A DNA stretch of 32,422 nt from Scytonema sp. UIC 10036 (lineage in GTDB: Bacteria; Cyanobacteriota; Cyanobacteriia; Cyanobacteriales; Nostocaceae): contig NZ_WJFC01000154.1 in assembly GCF_009725235.1 (NCBI RefSeq), positions 1 to 32,422 of the forward strand, read 5' to 3'. The notes under the pieces were generated by a model. That model worked only from the letters and a program-made list of their open reading frames with translations, searched no databases and was not told the DNA's origin. Below are positions 7,403 to 14,852 of this stretch, piece by piece (the first letter of the stretch is position 1; each line of letters opens with the position of its first letter). The position numbers and the translations under genes are program-made.

Positions 7403-7422
7403 AGACGCGCCATGGCGCGTCT
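7403..7422. repeat. Perfect 20-bp palindrome AGACGCGC-CATG-GCGCGTCT
   Basis: Perfect palindrome between the convergent 105-aa gene and DUF760 gene. Its GC content is much higher than its surroundings. It resembles a dispersed cyanobacterial palindromic repeat and could act as a transcription barrier for both genes. Confidence 0.75.
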
Positions 7423-7523
7423 TCATAATGGCTGTAAGCAGTGCCTGAGCGTAATTCGAAGACCCCCATAAAAAACTTGGGAGTCGATTCCACCCCCGTT
7501 CAATAACCCACAAAAATTGTTTC

Positions 7524-7862
7524 CTAATCTTCCGAGCGAGCATCTGGGGCTTGTAAAGCCTTTTCAAAGACCATACGATTTTCAGCGTTACGCAGAAAGT
7601 AACCATTCATCATTGCAGCAGCAAGAAGCTTTCCGAGGTTGTCGCGACTCGTTGTAATAGTGACATGGAAGTGTTCTGAAGGCAAACCTCCCAACATCGT
7701 GATAATTGTGCGTTCCATTGCTTGAAGCACTTCGGGAGATGAAGGTTGAGAAAGTTGGGCAATGGTTTCCGGACTCATGGACTGAACGTATTGCCACAAC
7801 AAGTTTCCGTTTGACACTTCACTACCAAAATATTCTGGGTTAAGATCTGACAGATTATTCAT
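7524..7862 (-). CDS. DUF760 domain protein
   Basis: A 112-residue protein of the DUF760 family, known in cyanobacteria and plant chloroplasts. Characteristic stretches are LLWQYVQSMSPETIAQLSQP, EVLQAMERTIITMLGGLPSEHFHVTITTSRDNLGKLLAAAMMNGYFLRNAE and the closing RMVFEKALQ. No catalytic residues are known for the family. In plants some members are linked to chloroplast protein quality control, but transfer of that role to this protein would be inference. It has no membrane segment. It is convergent with the upstream 105-aa gene. Confidence 0.88.
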   Translation of the reverse strand: MNNLSDLNPEYFGSEVSNGNLLWQYVQSMSPETIAQLSQPSSPEVLQAMERTIITMLGGLPSEHFHVTITTSRDNLGKLLAAAMMNGYFLRNAENRMVFEKALQAPDARSED

Positions 7863-7991
7863 GGTAGAAACCTGCTATTTACATAGTTATGTATACTTCT
7901 ACAAACTAATTTAGCAGTTTCTTCACTAATCCTCAGTGAGCCTAACCGAACTTTGAATTGACGGTTCCTTCTACATATCGCTGATACCATA

Positions 7992-8165
7992 TTAAAACTT
8001 GATAATTCCGAAGTACGCACTTGCTGCTAGAAGGATAATCACTAGGACTCCTATTGTAGCACTTGTCACAAATTGTACGGATGTCTTTTTATTTAGAGCT
8101 TCTTTATTTTGCTCTTCAGATCTAGAGACTGTGTTGTTAGAATTGGTCGCTTTATTAGTCGTCAT
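7992..8165 (-). CDS. Small single-span membrane protein (57 aa)
   Basis: A 57-codon gene. It starts MTTNKATNSNNTVSRSEEQN, continues with KEALNKKTSVQFV, and ends in a hydrophobic helix TSATIGVLVIILLAASAYFG before IIKF. The pattern is a polar Asn/Ser-rich N-terminus with one C-terminal transmembrane helix. It resembles small cyanobacterial membrane subunits or assembly factors, but I do not recognise a named one. The frame closes just before the AT-rich region upstream of the DUF760 gene, and both are on the minus strand. No Shine-Dalgarno sequence is visible, which is common in cyanobacteria. The clean soluble-plus-helix organisation supports coding. Confidence 0.6.
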   Translation of the reverse strand: MTTNKATNSNNTVSRSEEQNKEALNKKTSVQFVTSATIGVLVIILLAASAYFGIIKF

Positions 8166-8277
8166 GGCTTTTTATTGCTGTTATGGTTAATGTCTATTCA
8201 TTTCCTAGTTTCCTTCACCAATAAAAAATTACATCTAACTTTTGGCTTATCACACAATCTGTATAAAATGGGATTTT

Positions 8278-8307
8278 GTAGGTTGGGTTGAGGAACGAAA
8301 CCCAACA
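8278..8307 (+). repeat. Dispersed 30-bp repeat, copy 1
   Basis: A 30-bp unit (GTAGGTTGGGTTGAGG followed by AACGAAACCCAACA) that is identical, in inverted orientation, to 24111-24140. It contains the inverted pair GGTTGGGTT/AACCCAAC and so can fold. It lies upstream of the 57-aa gene and downstream of the WD40 gene. Confidence 0.9.
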
Positions 8308-8321
8308 TCCTCCGAGATTCG

Positions 8322-9401
8322 TCATAAGCTTTTTATGCTTTCTGCCTTCTGCCTTCTGCTGTCTTGCACTCGTGGAAATTGCCAAATTTTGACAGTTTCA
8401 TCTGCACTAGCACTAACAAGCATTTTGGTTTTGGGACGAAAAACAACCGCCCAGACTACTTTCTCATGTCCCGTAAGGGTGTTTGATAAACGTCCGGTTT
8501 GGACATTCCACAACCTAATGGTTCGATCGTAACCACTGGTTGCAAGAGTCTGTCCATCTGTGCTGAAAGCAACGGCTAAAACTGCACTATCATGTCCGTT
8601 GAGTGTCTGTTGTAGTTTGCCTGTTTGAGTACTCCATAACTTAATTGTCCGGTCTTGACTGACACTGGCAAACGTTTTTCCATCAGGGCTGAAGGCGATC
8701 GCTGCTACATATTTCTCATGTTTTGTCAAGGTTTTTTTTAACTTCCCTGTTGAAAGTTGCCAGATTGTAATTTTTCCATTTTCCGTACCACTTGCAAGAA
8801 CTTGACCGTCAGGGCTGATAGCAATTGTTCTGACAACTTCTTTCTGATTCAACTTGCGAATGACCTTTCCAGTTTTTACGTTCCATAGTGCGATCGTTTT
8901 ATCCCAACTGCCACTGATGACAGTTTTTCCATCCGGGCTAAAAGCAACAGATTCAACATCGTCTGAATGTCCTGAGAGAGTACGAATTGTTTTGCCCGTT
9001 TTAAGATTCCATAACTTAATCTGGTTATCCCAGCTAGCACTAGCAAGGGTAGTACCATCGGAACTGATAGCTAGGGATTTAACTGCATCAGCATGAGCAG
9101 CGATGGTAAAGAGTAATTTGCCTTTGCCTGTTTGTAAATTCCAAATCTGAATAGTGCCATCATAACTACCACTGGCTAAGATATCACCATCAGGGCTAAC
9201 CGCTATTGCGTAAATCCAAGCGGTATGACCTTTAAGAGTGATGGACAGGCTAGTTGTTAGTGCAGATTGAACTGGTGAAACACACACCTTTGATTGCAAA
9301 GGCAATTTTGCCCAACATAAACCCATAACAGCTACTACACTGGTTATTCCTAACCCTGCTAACACTTTTTTAGTAAACAGAGATTGTAATATCATAATCA
9401 T
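8322..9401 (-). CDS. Secreted or membrane-anchored seven-bladed WD40 repeat protein
   Basis: A 359-residue protein when read from ATG 9401, which has an AGAAGGAT Shine-Dalgarno stretch 7-8 bases upstream. An upstream in-frame ATG at 9488 adds 29 residues without such support. The start MIMILQSLFTKKVLAGLG runs into a hydrophobic segment, giving a signal peptide or N-terminal anchor. Seven WD40 repeats follow, each with GH...SPDG...SGS.D.TI.LWN.QTGK. The first begins GHTAWIYAIAVSPDGD and the last ends ADETVKIWQFPR, enough for one closed beta-propeller and so a protein-binding scaffold outside the cytoplasm. The C-terminal tail RRQKAESIKSL is encoded by a TGCCTTC-type repeat. Confidence 0.9.
   Translation of the reverse strand: MIMILQSLFTKKVLAGLGITSVVAVMGLCWAKLPLQSKVCVSPVQSALTTSLSITLKGHTAWIYAIAVSPDGDILASGSYDGTIQIWNLQTGKGKLLFTIAAHADAVKSLAISSDGTTLASASWDNQIKLWNLKTGKTIRTLSGHSDDVESVAFSPDGKTVISGSWDKTIALWNVKTGKVIRKLNQKEVVRTIAISPDGQVLASGTENGKITIWQLSTGKLKKTLTKHEKYVAAIAFSPDGKTFASVSQDRTIKLWSTQTGKLQQTLNGHDSAVLAVAFSTDGQTLATSGYDRTIRLWNVQTGRLSNTLTGHEKVVWAVVFRPKTKMLVSASADETVKIWQFPRVQDSRRQKAESIKSL
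8337..8362. repeat. TTCTGCC heptamer repeat inside the WD40 gene 3' end
   Basis: Three to four TTCTGCC units overlap the last codons of the WD40 gene and encode its non-conserved C-terminal tail. Confidence 0.75.
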
Positions 9402-9612
9402 AAAAATGATCCTTCTGTATGGCTGCCTTTCTTCGGCAAACATTTCTTTTAGCTGTAGGAACATGGCATTGAGACTACAGCAGGTCATTCCTATGAGTTC
9501 AAACGTGTCCTCAGGTCTAGCGAGTGGTGAAAGATATGTTACAGCTATAAACTGGGCAGTATAGGAGATAGGTCAACCGTTTCCCCAACTCTATTATGGA
9601 AGTATCTCTGCC

Positions 9613-10122
9613 ATGAAAAGTTTGATTTCTCCTGTTTGGGTGCGCCCTTTGAAGTTACTTACTGGTGCAGTATTAGCCCTGAATGTTTCTGCTGCTGCAT
9701 CAGGTGAGGTTTTGGCACAATCAAAATCTCAAGTTATCAAACAACAAATACAGACGTTACGACAATCCACTCAGCGTTGGATTCAGGTTAAGCTTTCAGA
9801 ACAAAAGTTAGTTGCTTGGGAAGGAAACAAACCTGTGTACGCAATTGTGGTTTCGACGGGTAAAAAATCCACTCCAACTCGCACTGGTGTTTTTAAAATT
9901 CAATCCAAGCACAAGTCTACCCGGATGCGCGGTAGCGACTATGATGTTCCAAACGTCCCACACACTATGTACTATAGTGGGGGCTATGCAATTCATGGAG
10001 CATACTGGCATCGAAGATTCGGAACCCCAGTGAGTCACGGATGTGTTAATTTAGCACCTAACCACGCTAAATGGTTGTTCAAGTGGGCATCTATAGGGAC
10101 ACCAGTAGTAGTGCATAAGTAG
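9613..10122 (+). CDS. L,D-transpeptidase (YkuD domain)
   Basis: A 169-residue exported protein. Residues 1-35 form a signal peptide ([23 protein letters not shown]). The YkuD domain runs from about residue 55 ([30 protein letters not shown]) to the end. The catalytic motif is complete: [10 protein letters not shown], then SHGCVNL, with the active cysteine in HGC. Such enzymes make 3-3 cross-links in peptidoglycan or attach proteins to it, and act in the periplasm. The gene is divergent from the WD40 gene, with a 211-base shared upstream region when the ATG at 9401 is used. A hairpin terminator follows about 32 bases after the stop. Length matches compact cyanobacterial YkuD proteins. Confidence 0.93.
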   Translation: MKSLISPVWVRPLKLLTGAVLALNVSAAASGEVLAQSKSQVIKQQIQTLRQSTQRWIQVKLSEQKLVAWEGNKPVYAIVVSTGKKSTPTRTGVFKIQSKHKSTRMRGSDYDVPNVPHTMYYSGGYAIHGAYWHRRFGTPVSHGCVNLAPNHAKWLFKWASIGTPVVVHK

Positions 10123-10153
10123 TGGGGAAAATAAACCAGCGTAAATCTCAAGT

Positions 10154-10177
10154 ACCCCTCCATAAGGGGTTTTGTCT
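10154..10177 (+). terminator. Rho-independent terminator after the L,D-transpeptidase gene
   Basis: ACCCCT (10154-10159), loop CCATA, AGGGGT (10165-10170), followed by a T-rich run TTTTGTCT. Standard intrinsic terminator shape on the plus strand. Confidence 0.75.
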
Positions 10178-10313
10178 AATCGGATTTTGCATGAATTGTT
10201 ACATTTTTAAATGTCTCTTATAAAATATGGATTTCTCAGCAAGTTATCAAGTACAAAAGGTTTCCTTCACTAAATCTTAATTTCAATTTGTTTTTTACGT
10301 AAAATTACATAAT

Positions 10314-10371
10314 GGTTATTGGTTAGTTGTTAGTTGTTAGTTGTTAGTTGTTAGTTGTTAGTTGTTAATGG
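10314..10371. repeat. GTTAGTT heptamer repeat array
   Basis: About eight near-perfect GTTAGTT units. It belongs to the same family as the arrays at 1996 and 22213. Confidence 0.85.
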
Positions 10372-10435
10372 TTACTATTATGGTTTAATGAGTTGGATGG
10401 TTTGGGTAGGTATTGCACACCCTACGCATATTACA

Positions 10436-10470
10436 CTACTAACAACTAACCACCAACAACTAACCACTTA
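10436..10470. repeat. Inverted CTAACAA/CTAACCA repeat
   Basis: Five units in the opposite orientation to 10314-10371. They end at the stop codon of the Hsp70-like gene. Confidence 0.75.
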
Positions 10471-12069
10471 CTAACTTAACTGTGCAACAAGTTGATTTTC
10501 TAACAGCGTTTCATTGCTTAATAAATCTTCAACTGTAATCCGTAAAAAACGCTGCTCGTCAACTAGAAAAAGAATTTTGACTCGATCGCTTCCCGGATGT
10601 CCTGGTGGTGTCAGTTGAGCAATAGTTCTTGCACCGTCTTTATCGTTAAGAGGTTTGACGCTGCTAGTGGTGCTATCAAGATGGCGAGTAATCAGGCGAT
10701 CGCCATCAAAATAAACTTCTGTACCACCAGTCTCTGCGCCCAATTCACCCATAATCAATTCAATACTGGGCTGATTATCCACAGAAGCACCCAAAACCAA
10801 CTCCACTGGCTGCGCCATCGGATAAGGTTGTCCAGCCTTAATAATAGGATGCCAGTTGTGACGGTTATTGCGGCGATCCCAATAGCGGACACCATAACTG
10901 TGGTAAAGAAAATCTTTGAGTTCTACACCTTGAGCAAGCTGTAAAGCTCCTTGGGCAATAGCTTCAAAAGGACGTTCGCAACGAATTTTTTCCGGAGCAA
11001 AATACTGTTTCACCCATGTTTGGACTGTGGGTAACTGTACCGTACCGCCAACTAACAAAACAGCATTGATATCTGAGACTTCTATTCCCTGGCGTCGCGC
11101 TTGTTGCAACAAAGAAGTCATCGACTCATCAAGTCGTTCAAAAAAGGAGTTTTCTTTCAGAATATTTTCTAAAATCTCGCGATTGAGTTCTAATTCATAA
11201 CTCTCAAACGTCTCATCGTTGAAATAAACTTCGCTCGCTTGGCTTTGAGTCGAGAGTTGAATTTTTATCTTTTCCGCCAATCGAGTTGTTAAAGGACTAA
11301 TTGGTATCTCTTGAGTTTTGGCAAAGTAATCCAGTAACCAATTGTCAATATCAGTACCGCCTAAATTTTGTCCAGCTTTTGCCAAGACGCGAGCCGTTTT
11401 TACCTTTTGCTTTGAATCTTCTGCTAAAGACTTATTGCCCCACTTCAGTATAAATCCTAAAGGCTTTTGAGTTGCTTGTACTATTTTATCCAACTGAACT
11501 ATAGATAAATCCAATGTTCCACCGCCAAAGTCAATAACCAAAAGAATTTCTTGGTCTGTCATGCCATAACCTAAAGCAGCTGCGGTTGGTTCATCTAGCA
11601 TTCGCACTTGCTCTACAGGAAGGGCTTGACAAACTTTTCCCAACCAGTGACGGTAGGTTTCAAAGCTATCAACAGGTACAGTTAACACCAAAGAATCTAT
11701 CCCACCTTGTAGGGATGCTAATTGTGCGATCGCTTGAGAAAGAAACCATTGCCCCACTTGTTCAAAGGTAATGATTTGCCCATCTAGTTCCGGTAAGAAT
11801 CCCTGAATATCAGCACCGATACCGCGTTTGAAACTTCGGAAAAATCGGGGTTCGTTCTTCAGATCCAAACCGCGATCGCGCACCTGTTGCCCGACCAAAA
11901 CTTGCCCCTTTGAAGCATCTTCAACATACACCAAGCTAGGAATCAAAGGGGGATTGAGACTTTGTTGAATCGATAAACCAGGTAAGTTGAGAGTTTCTGG
12001 GCCTTGAGTAACGGGGTTCCAACGAGCAATAACCGTGTTACTGGTACCAAAATCGATTGCTATTGCCAT
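10471..12069 (-). CDS. Hsp70 family protein (short DnaK-like ATPase)
   Basis: A 532-residue Hsp70/actin-fold ATPase. The phosphate-1 loop is MAIAIDFGTSNTVIARWNP. The phosphate-2 loop is LLVIDFGGGTLDLSIVQL. The MLDEPTAAALGYG connect-1 helix and the adenosine motif VLLVGGTVQLPTVQTWV are all present. It stops about 100 residues short of canonical DnaK: after the ATPase comes a reduced beta-rich region (GVRYWDRRNNRHNWHPIIKAGQPYP...), with no helical lid and no EEVD-like tail. Such proteins are widespread in cyanobacteria as DnaK paralogues and may have special clients. No grpE or dnaJ is adjacent (a J-protein gene is 11 kb away). Cytosolic. Confidence 0.92.
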   Translation of the reverse strand: MAIAIDFGTSNTVIARWNPVTQGPETLNLPGLSIQQSLNPPLIPSLVYVEDASKGQVLVGQQVRDRGLDLKNEPRFFRSFKRGIGADIQGFLPELDGQIITFEQVGQWFLSQAIAQLASLQGGIDSLVLTVPVDSFETYRHWLGKVCQALPVEQVRMLDEPTAAALGYGMTDQEILLVIDFGGGTLDLSIVQLDKIVQATQKPLGFILKWGNKSLAEDSKQKVKTARVLAKAGQNLGGTDIDNWLLDYFAKTQEIPISPLTTRLAEKIKIQLSTQSQASEVYFNDETFESYELELNREILENILKENSFFERLDESMTSLLQQARRQGIEVSDINAVLLVGGTVQLPTVQTWVKQYFAPEKIRCERPFEAIAQGALQLAQGVELKDFLYHSYGVRYWDRRNNRHNWHPIIKAGQPYPMAQPVELVLGASVDNQPSIELIMGELGAETGGTEVYFDGDRLITRHLDSTTSSVKPLNDKDGARTIAQLTPPGHPGSDRVKILFLVDEQRFLRITVEDLLSNETLLENQLVAQLS

Positions 12070-12123
12070 AGTTTTTCAATTATGTCATGCCGAGACACAA
12101 ATTTTGCCAGCTTTTTTATAATA

Positions 12124-13137
12124 TTATTCTCCCACAAGCCACCAAGCACGCAAATGGGCTATTGCTTCTTCCTTGCGTTTGGCTTCAACCTCTATCCAAG
12201 GTGCTTCACTGTATGAACTCGGCATTGCCGTAATGTACTCGCTGTGTTTTCTGTCGCGGAATGCTTCTTCACCATTGGAAATATGAACTAACTGCCAATC
12301 GGGATTATCCCAAGTTTCTCGTGCAGCGTAAAACATTTCCGTAACACTTGGGTCATCATAACTCTCTAAATTTTCATGACAAATATGGTGATGGGCATCA
12401 AAGACAAGTGGAATCTGAGCTTGTTGGCAAACTTCCAATATTTCACTTGAACTGTAAGCATTTTCGTCGTTTTCCAAAGTTAAGCGGCTTCTGATGTTTT
12501 CTGGCAATTCTGAAATGACCCCTACAAGTCGATCTGTACGTTGAGATTTACCACCATGAATGTTCATTAGTGACCAAAAAGAACGTGGTAAGCCCAGTAA
12601 ATCTAGCGTGCGAGCGTGACGATCCAAGATTTTGATACTTGATGCCACCACTTGTGGTGAATCGGAACTCAAGACTACATATTGATCTGGATGCAGCACC
12701 ATTCTAATACCTACTCTTTCTGCCCTTTGTCCAATTTTGGCTAAATCTGCACTCATGTTTTGCAATACAGTTGCACCGACTTCATCTTCTAGATCGCTCA
12801 TAGGAAATAAGCCAGATGGCATGCGGTAAAGATGAATTGAGTTTCGCAAACAGAAAGTTAATGCAAAATCCAAACGTTGTAAGTTTTCTCGATAAATAAC
12901 CTTGAGAGCAGTTTCACGCTGATTTTCTGGCAGTTCTAAATAGCGGGTTCGCGTTATCGTTCGGTAGCGAACATCTTTGGAAAATGTAATGCAAACAAGC
13001 CCTAAGTGTGGAGAAGCAGTTGCTGCAACGGCGGGAAACTTTGCATCATCCTGCCTGGTTTTTGGCAACTGCTGTGCATTAGATGAGTGATTATCTGCAA
13101 TCCGCGATCGGGATTTTGATTCCTGCACTGCTGACAT
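12124..13137 (-). CDS. uvsE: UV-damage endonuclease UvsE/UvdE
   Basis: A 337-residue protein. Residues 1-45 are a polar, probably disordered extension (MSAVQESKSRSRIADNHSSNAQQ). The TIM-barrel UVDE domain then starts at HLGLVCITFSKDVRYRT. Metal-ligand regions typical of the family are visible: SIHLYRMPSGLFP, RMVLHPDQYVVLSSD, NIHGG, LTLENDENAYSS, FDAHHHICHENL and QLVHISNG. The enzyme nicks DNA 5' of cyclobutane dimers and 6-4 photoproducts, starting an alternative excision repair. It is cytosolic. It lies next to the TnpB-like element but is not functionally tied to it by sequence. The Hsp70-like gene downstream is on the same strand, 54 bases after the stop. Confidence 0.92.
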   Translation of the reverse strand: MSAVQESKSRSRIADNHSSNAQQLPKTRQDDAKFPAVAATASPHLGLVCITFSKDVRYRTITRTRYLELPENQRETALKVIYRENLQRLDFALTFCLRNSIHLYRMPSGLFPMSDLEDEVGATVLQNMSADLAKIGQRAERVGIRMVLHPDQYVVLSSDSPQVVASSIKILDRHARTLDLLGLPRSFWSLMNIHGGKSQRTDRLVGVISELPENIRSRLTLENDENAYSSSEILEVCQQAQIPLVFDAHHHICHENLESYDDPSVTEMFYAARETWDNPDWQLVHISNGEEAFRDRKHSEYITAMPSSYSEAPWIEVEAKRKEEAIAHLRAWWLVGE

Positions 13138-13235
13138 AGTTTTATATAGCCATTACTCCACTGCTTCCATCTAACCCACGGCTGCCCGTAGTTGCTCAGT
13201 ATCTAAAGACAGAATTAACAGTGAGTAGCTAAATA
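13138..13235. other. Short spacer outside the TnpB-like element
   Basis: Contains the upstream region of uvsE (minus strand) and the flank of the element. If the RNA at 13236-13452 is an omega RNA, the bases just below 13236 would be its guide segment. Nothing else was recognised. Confidence 0.4.
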
Positions 13236-13256
13236 ACGGAGTAAACCGGAGTCAAA
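13236..13256. repeat. Left end double box of the TnpB-like element
   Basis: Contains GGAGTAAA and GGAGTCAA in a 10-bp phase, the inverse of the boxes at the right end. The ACGGAGT at 13236-13242 is also complementary to ACTCCGT at 13285-13291. Confidence 0.65.
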
Positions 13257-13452
13257 CACCATCATTTCTTCACTTTCTAGGCTCACTCCGTAGTCGCTTC
13301 CAGTAGCAAGCGGATCGTAGACCCAACCACTTGGAGCGTAGTTCGGTAGGAACCATTAGGCAGTCTACCCAAGCCTAGTACAATGAAAGTGAGAGGTTGC
13401 AGATTCTCGTTCTAGTTTCATTGCACACCTAAAACATTACTGTTCTAGGCTT
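13236..13452 (-). ncRNA. Candidate omega/right-end RNA downstream of and overlapping tnpB-like gene
   Basis: On the minus strand the 3' tail of the TnpB-like gene folds into nested helices. AAGCCTAG (13452-13445), which includes the tnpB stop codon, pairs with CTAGGCTT (13378-13371). Inside it, CAATGAAA (13423-13416) pairs with TTTCATTG (13388-13381). A CGCTT/AAGCG hairpin follows, and ACGGAGT (13291-13285) closes with ACTCCGT (13242-13236) at the element edge. A structured RNA overlapping the tnpB end and stopping at the element border is the known layout of omega RNAs (reRNAs). Function is inferred; I know of no matching covariance model. Confidence 0.5.
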
Positions 13453-14785
13453 TCTCTCGTGCAGAGTTAGCCTGATACTTTGTACCTGTCCTAAACACGA
13501 GATTAGTTCTGTGTCGCAATATTGCTTTTAGCGCTATGTTACGTGCAGCGTTCAATCCAGAATGAGCAATGTAGCCATTAACCGTCCCCACGAAGTTAGC
13601 CCCTTTTTCATAAGACTGGAAATCAAACAAGGTCTTCGGGAATTCGTTGCTACGCCAGACCGGATTACCCCAAGGGTCAAATCTCGATGTATTACGAGGG
13701 TTAACCCTTGTTGTGAGGATGCCGTAGTCTTGGTAAGCTATTCGACTTACTTGTCGGTACACCGACGATTTTAACCAGTAAGCTCGTTTCTGGTTTGAAC
13801 GACGGGAATATTTGCCACGAATCGGTTTGAGGTTGCCCAAATGTTCAAATGCAATAACTGAACAACCCCAAGTTTTTGCCAACTCAACAATTTGTCTGGC
13901 GTAGGCTCTACCCAACTCAACCTCCCGGTTGTGCAAGTTTTCCCACATCTTTGATGCAAAACCTTTGTGGATAGTACCCGTCTGCTGCATCTTTTTGGCT
14001 ATCCTTCCTAGTTGTCGCTTCCTACGCTTAGTGTGGCTTGTTTGTTTGATGAAGTGACGTGTGACCTCAAACACCTCGCCCTTAGCGTTGACCTCTAGGA
14101 CAGAACATATAGCAATATGACGATCTAAATCCATGTCTACACCCAAGACTCTCAAAGAGTCTTGAGCCATAATTGTTTTAATTCCTCCCGTTGCTGGAAT
14201 ATACTTTTGTAGCGGAAAAACGATGTATGCCGCATTTCCTTTTACTACTACTAATGGAGAACCTTTTACCCACTCGGCATCTACTAGGGGTGCAAGGTAT
14301 TGGAATTTAACCCACTTCCACTGACCATTAACTAGTATTTTGAGTATGATAGACTGCCCATCGTCCTCTTTCCATACCCCAGCATCAAAGCTAGGAGAGA
14401 AGTTGAAAGAACGAGGCTGTAGTGGCGGTCTATGATGTTTTTGCTGATTGGGACGATTCAACCACTTCTGGTAGTTGCTATTCCAGGACTGCCAAGCACC
14501 AATAGCTTTTCTGATAGCAGCACGACGAAATTGCACAGGAAATCCGTTAAAGGGGAATGGATATACAGTCTTCGACCCTATCGTTAACTTTTCATAATAT
14601 CTCCATCCCCCATCTTCCGCAACAGGTATGTTGACACCTGACGGATGAGTGTTAACTAGTGCGAAGTAAAAATGTACAACCTCGTTAAAAGCTGCCTTGG
14701 TTTCATTTAAATCAAACCCATTCCGCTCAAGTTTACATTTAACGCTTTTAGTTGCAATCCTGAAACCTTTCTTTTTCTTCAGCAT
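13445..14785 (-). CDS. TnpB-like RNA-guided nuclease-family protein with altered RuvC-III
   Basis: A 446-residue protein of the TnpB (OrfB/IS605) family. RuvC-I is VLGVDMDLDRHIAI with D217. The arginine/lysine bridge region follows (HTKRRKRQLGRIAKKMQ). RuvC-II is VIAFEHLGNLK with E314. The third motif reads IAHSGLNAARNIA, where TnpB normally has D-x-N-A-A-x-N-I, so Gly410 replaces the catalytic Asp. The two CxxC zinc-ribbon pairs expected just before it are missing: the region reads VNPRNTSRFDPWGNPVWR, with no Cys. Translation has a near-perfect Shine-Dalgarno sequence GGGAGGTGAT. It could be nuclease-dead, or could use a displaced acid (for example D370 or E381). Confidence 0.85.
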   Translation of the reverse strand: MLKKKKGFRIATKSVKCKLERNGFDLNETKAAFNEVVHFYFALVNTHPSGVNIPVAEDGGWRYYEKLTIGSKTVYPFPFNGFPVQFRRAAIRKAIGAWQSWNSNYQKWLNRPNQQKHHRPPLQPRSFNFSPSFDAGVWKEDDGQSIILKILVNGQWKWVKFQYLAPLVDAEWVKGSPLVVVKGNAAYIVFPLQKYIPATGGIKTIMAQDSLRVLGVDMDLDRHIAICSVLEVNAKGEVFEVTRHFIKQTSHTKRRKRQLGRIAKKMQQTGTIHKGFASKMWENLHNREVELGRAYARQIVELAKTWGCSVIAFEHLGNLKPIRGKYSRRSNQKRAYWLKSSVYRQVSRIAYQDYGILTTRVNPRNTSRFDPWGNPVWRSNEFPKTLFDFQSYEKGANFVGTVNGYIAHSGLNAARNIALKAILRHRTNLVFRTGTKYQANSAREKA

Positions 14786-14818
14786 TAGTTATCACCTCCC
14801 TTCTTGCTGTCTGCTATC

Positions 14819-14852
14819 TTATTAGTATATCTGCACCTAATAAATCATGCAA
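14819..14852. promoter_or_regulatory. Shared divergent promoter/operator of tnpB-like and RHH genes
   Basis: TTATTAG (14819-14825) and CTAATAA (14837-14843) form a perfect inverted repeat with an 11-base centre. On the minus strand TTGCAT (14852-14847) and TATACT (14829-14824) with a 17-base spacer form the tnpB promoter, its -10 lying in the repeat. On the plus strand TATATC sits between the arms as a possible -10 for the RHH gene. A protein bound here would cover both promoters. Confidence 0.55.

Larger units (their letters stand above)
10123..10470. other. Intergenic region between convergent genes
   Basis: 348 bases without a gene. It contains the terminator at 10154-10177, an AT-rich stretch, a GTTAGTT repeat (10314-10371) and the opposite-strand equivalent CTAACAA/CTAACCA repeat at 10436-10470. 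The two arrays are inverted relative to each other and could pair in an RNA. Confidence 0.7.

Noticed and set aside
7403..7422. Operator for the DUF760 or 105-aa gene
   Set aside because: The palindrome lies at the 3' ends of two convergent genes and looks like a dispersed GC-rich repeat.
9402..9488. Longer start for the WD40 protein
   Set aside because: ATG 9401 has a good Shine-Dalgarno sequence and begins a proper signal/anchor segment; the upstream 29 residues do not.
13445..14785. Cas12k of a CRISPR-associated transposon
   Set aside because: Length 446 is too short, RuvC-I and -II acids are retained, and there are no tnsB, tnsC, tniQ or CRISPR repeats.
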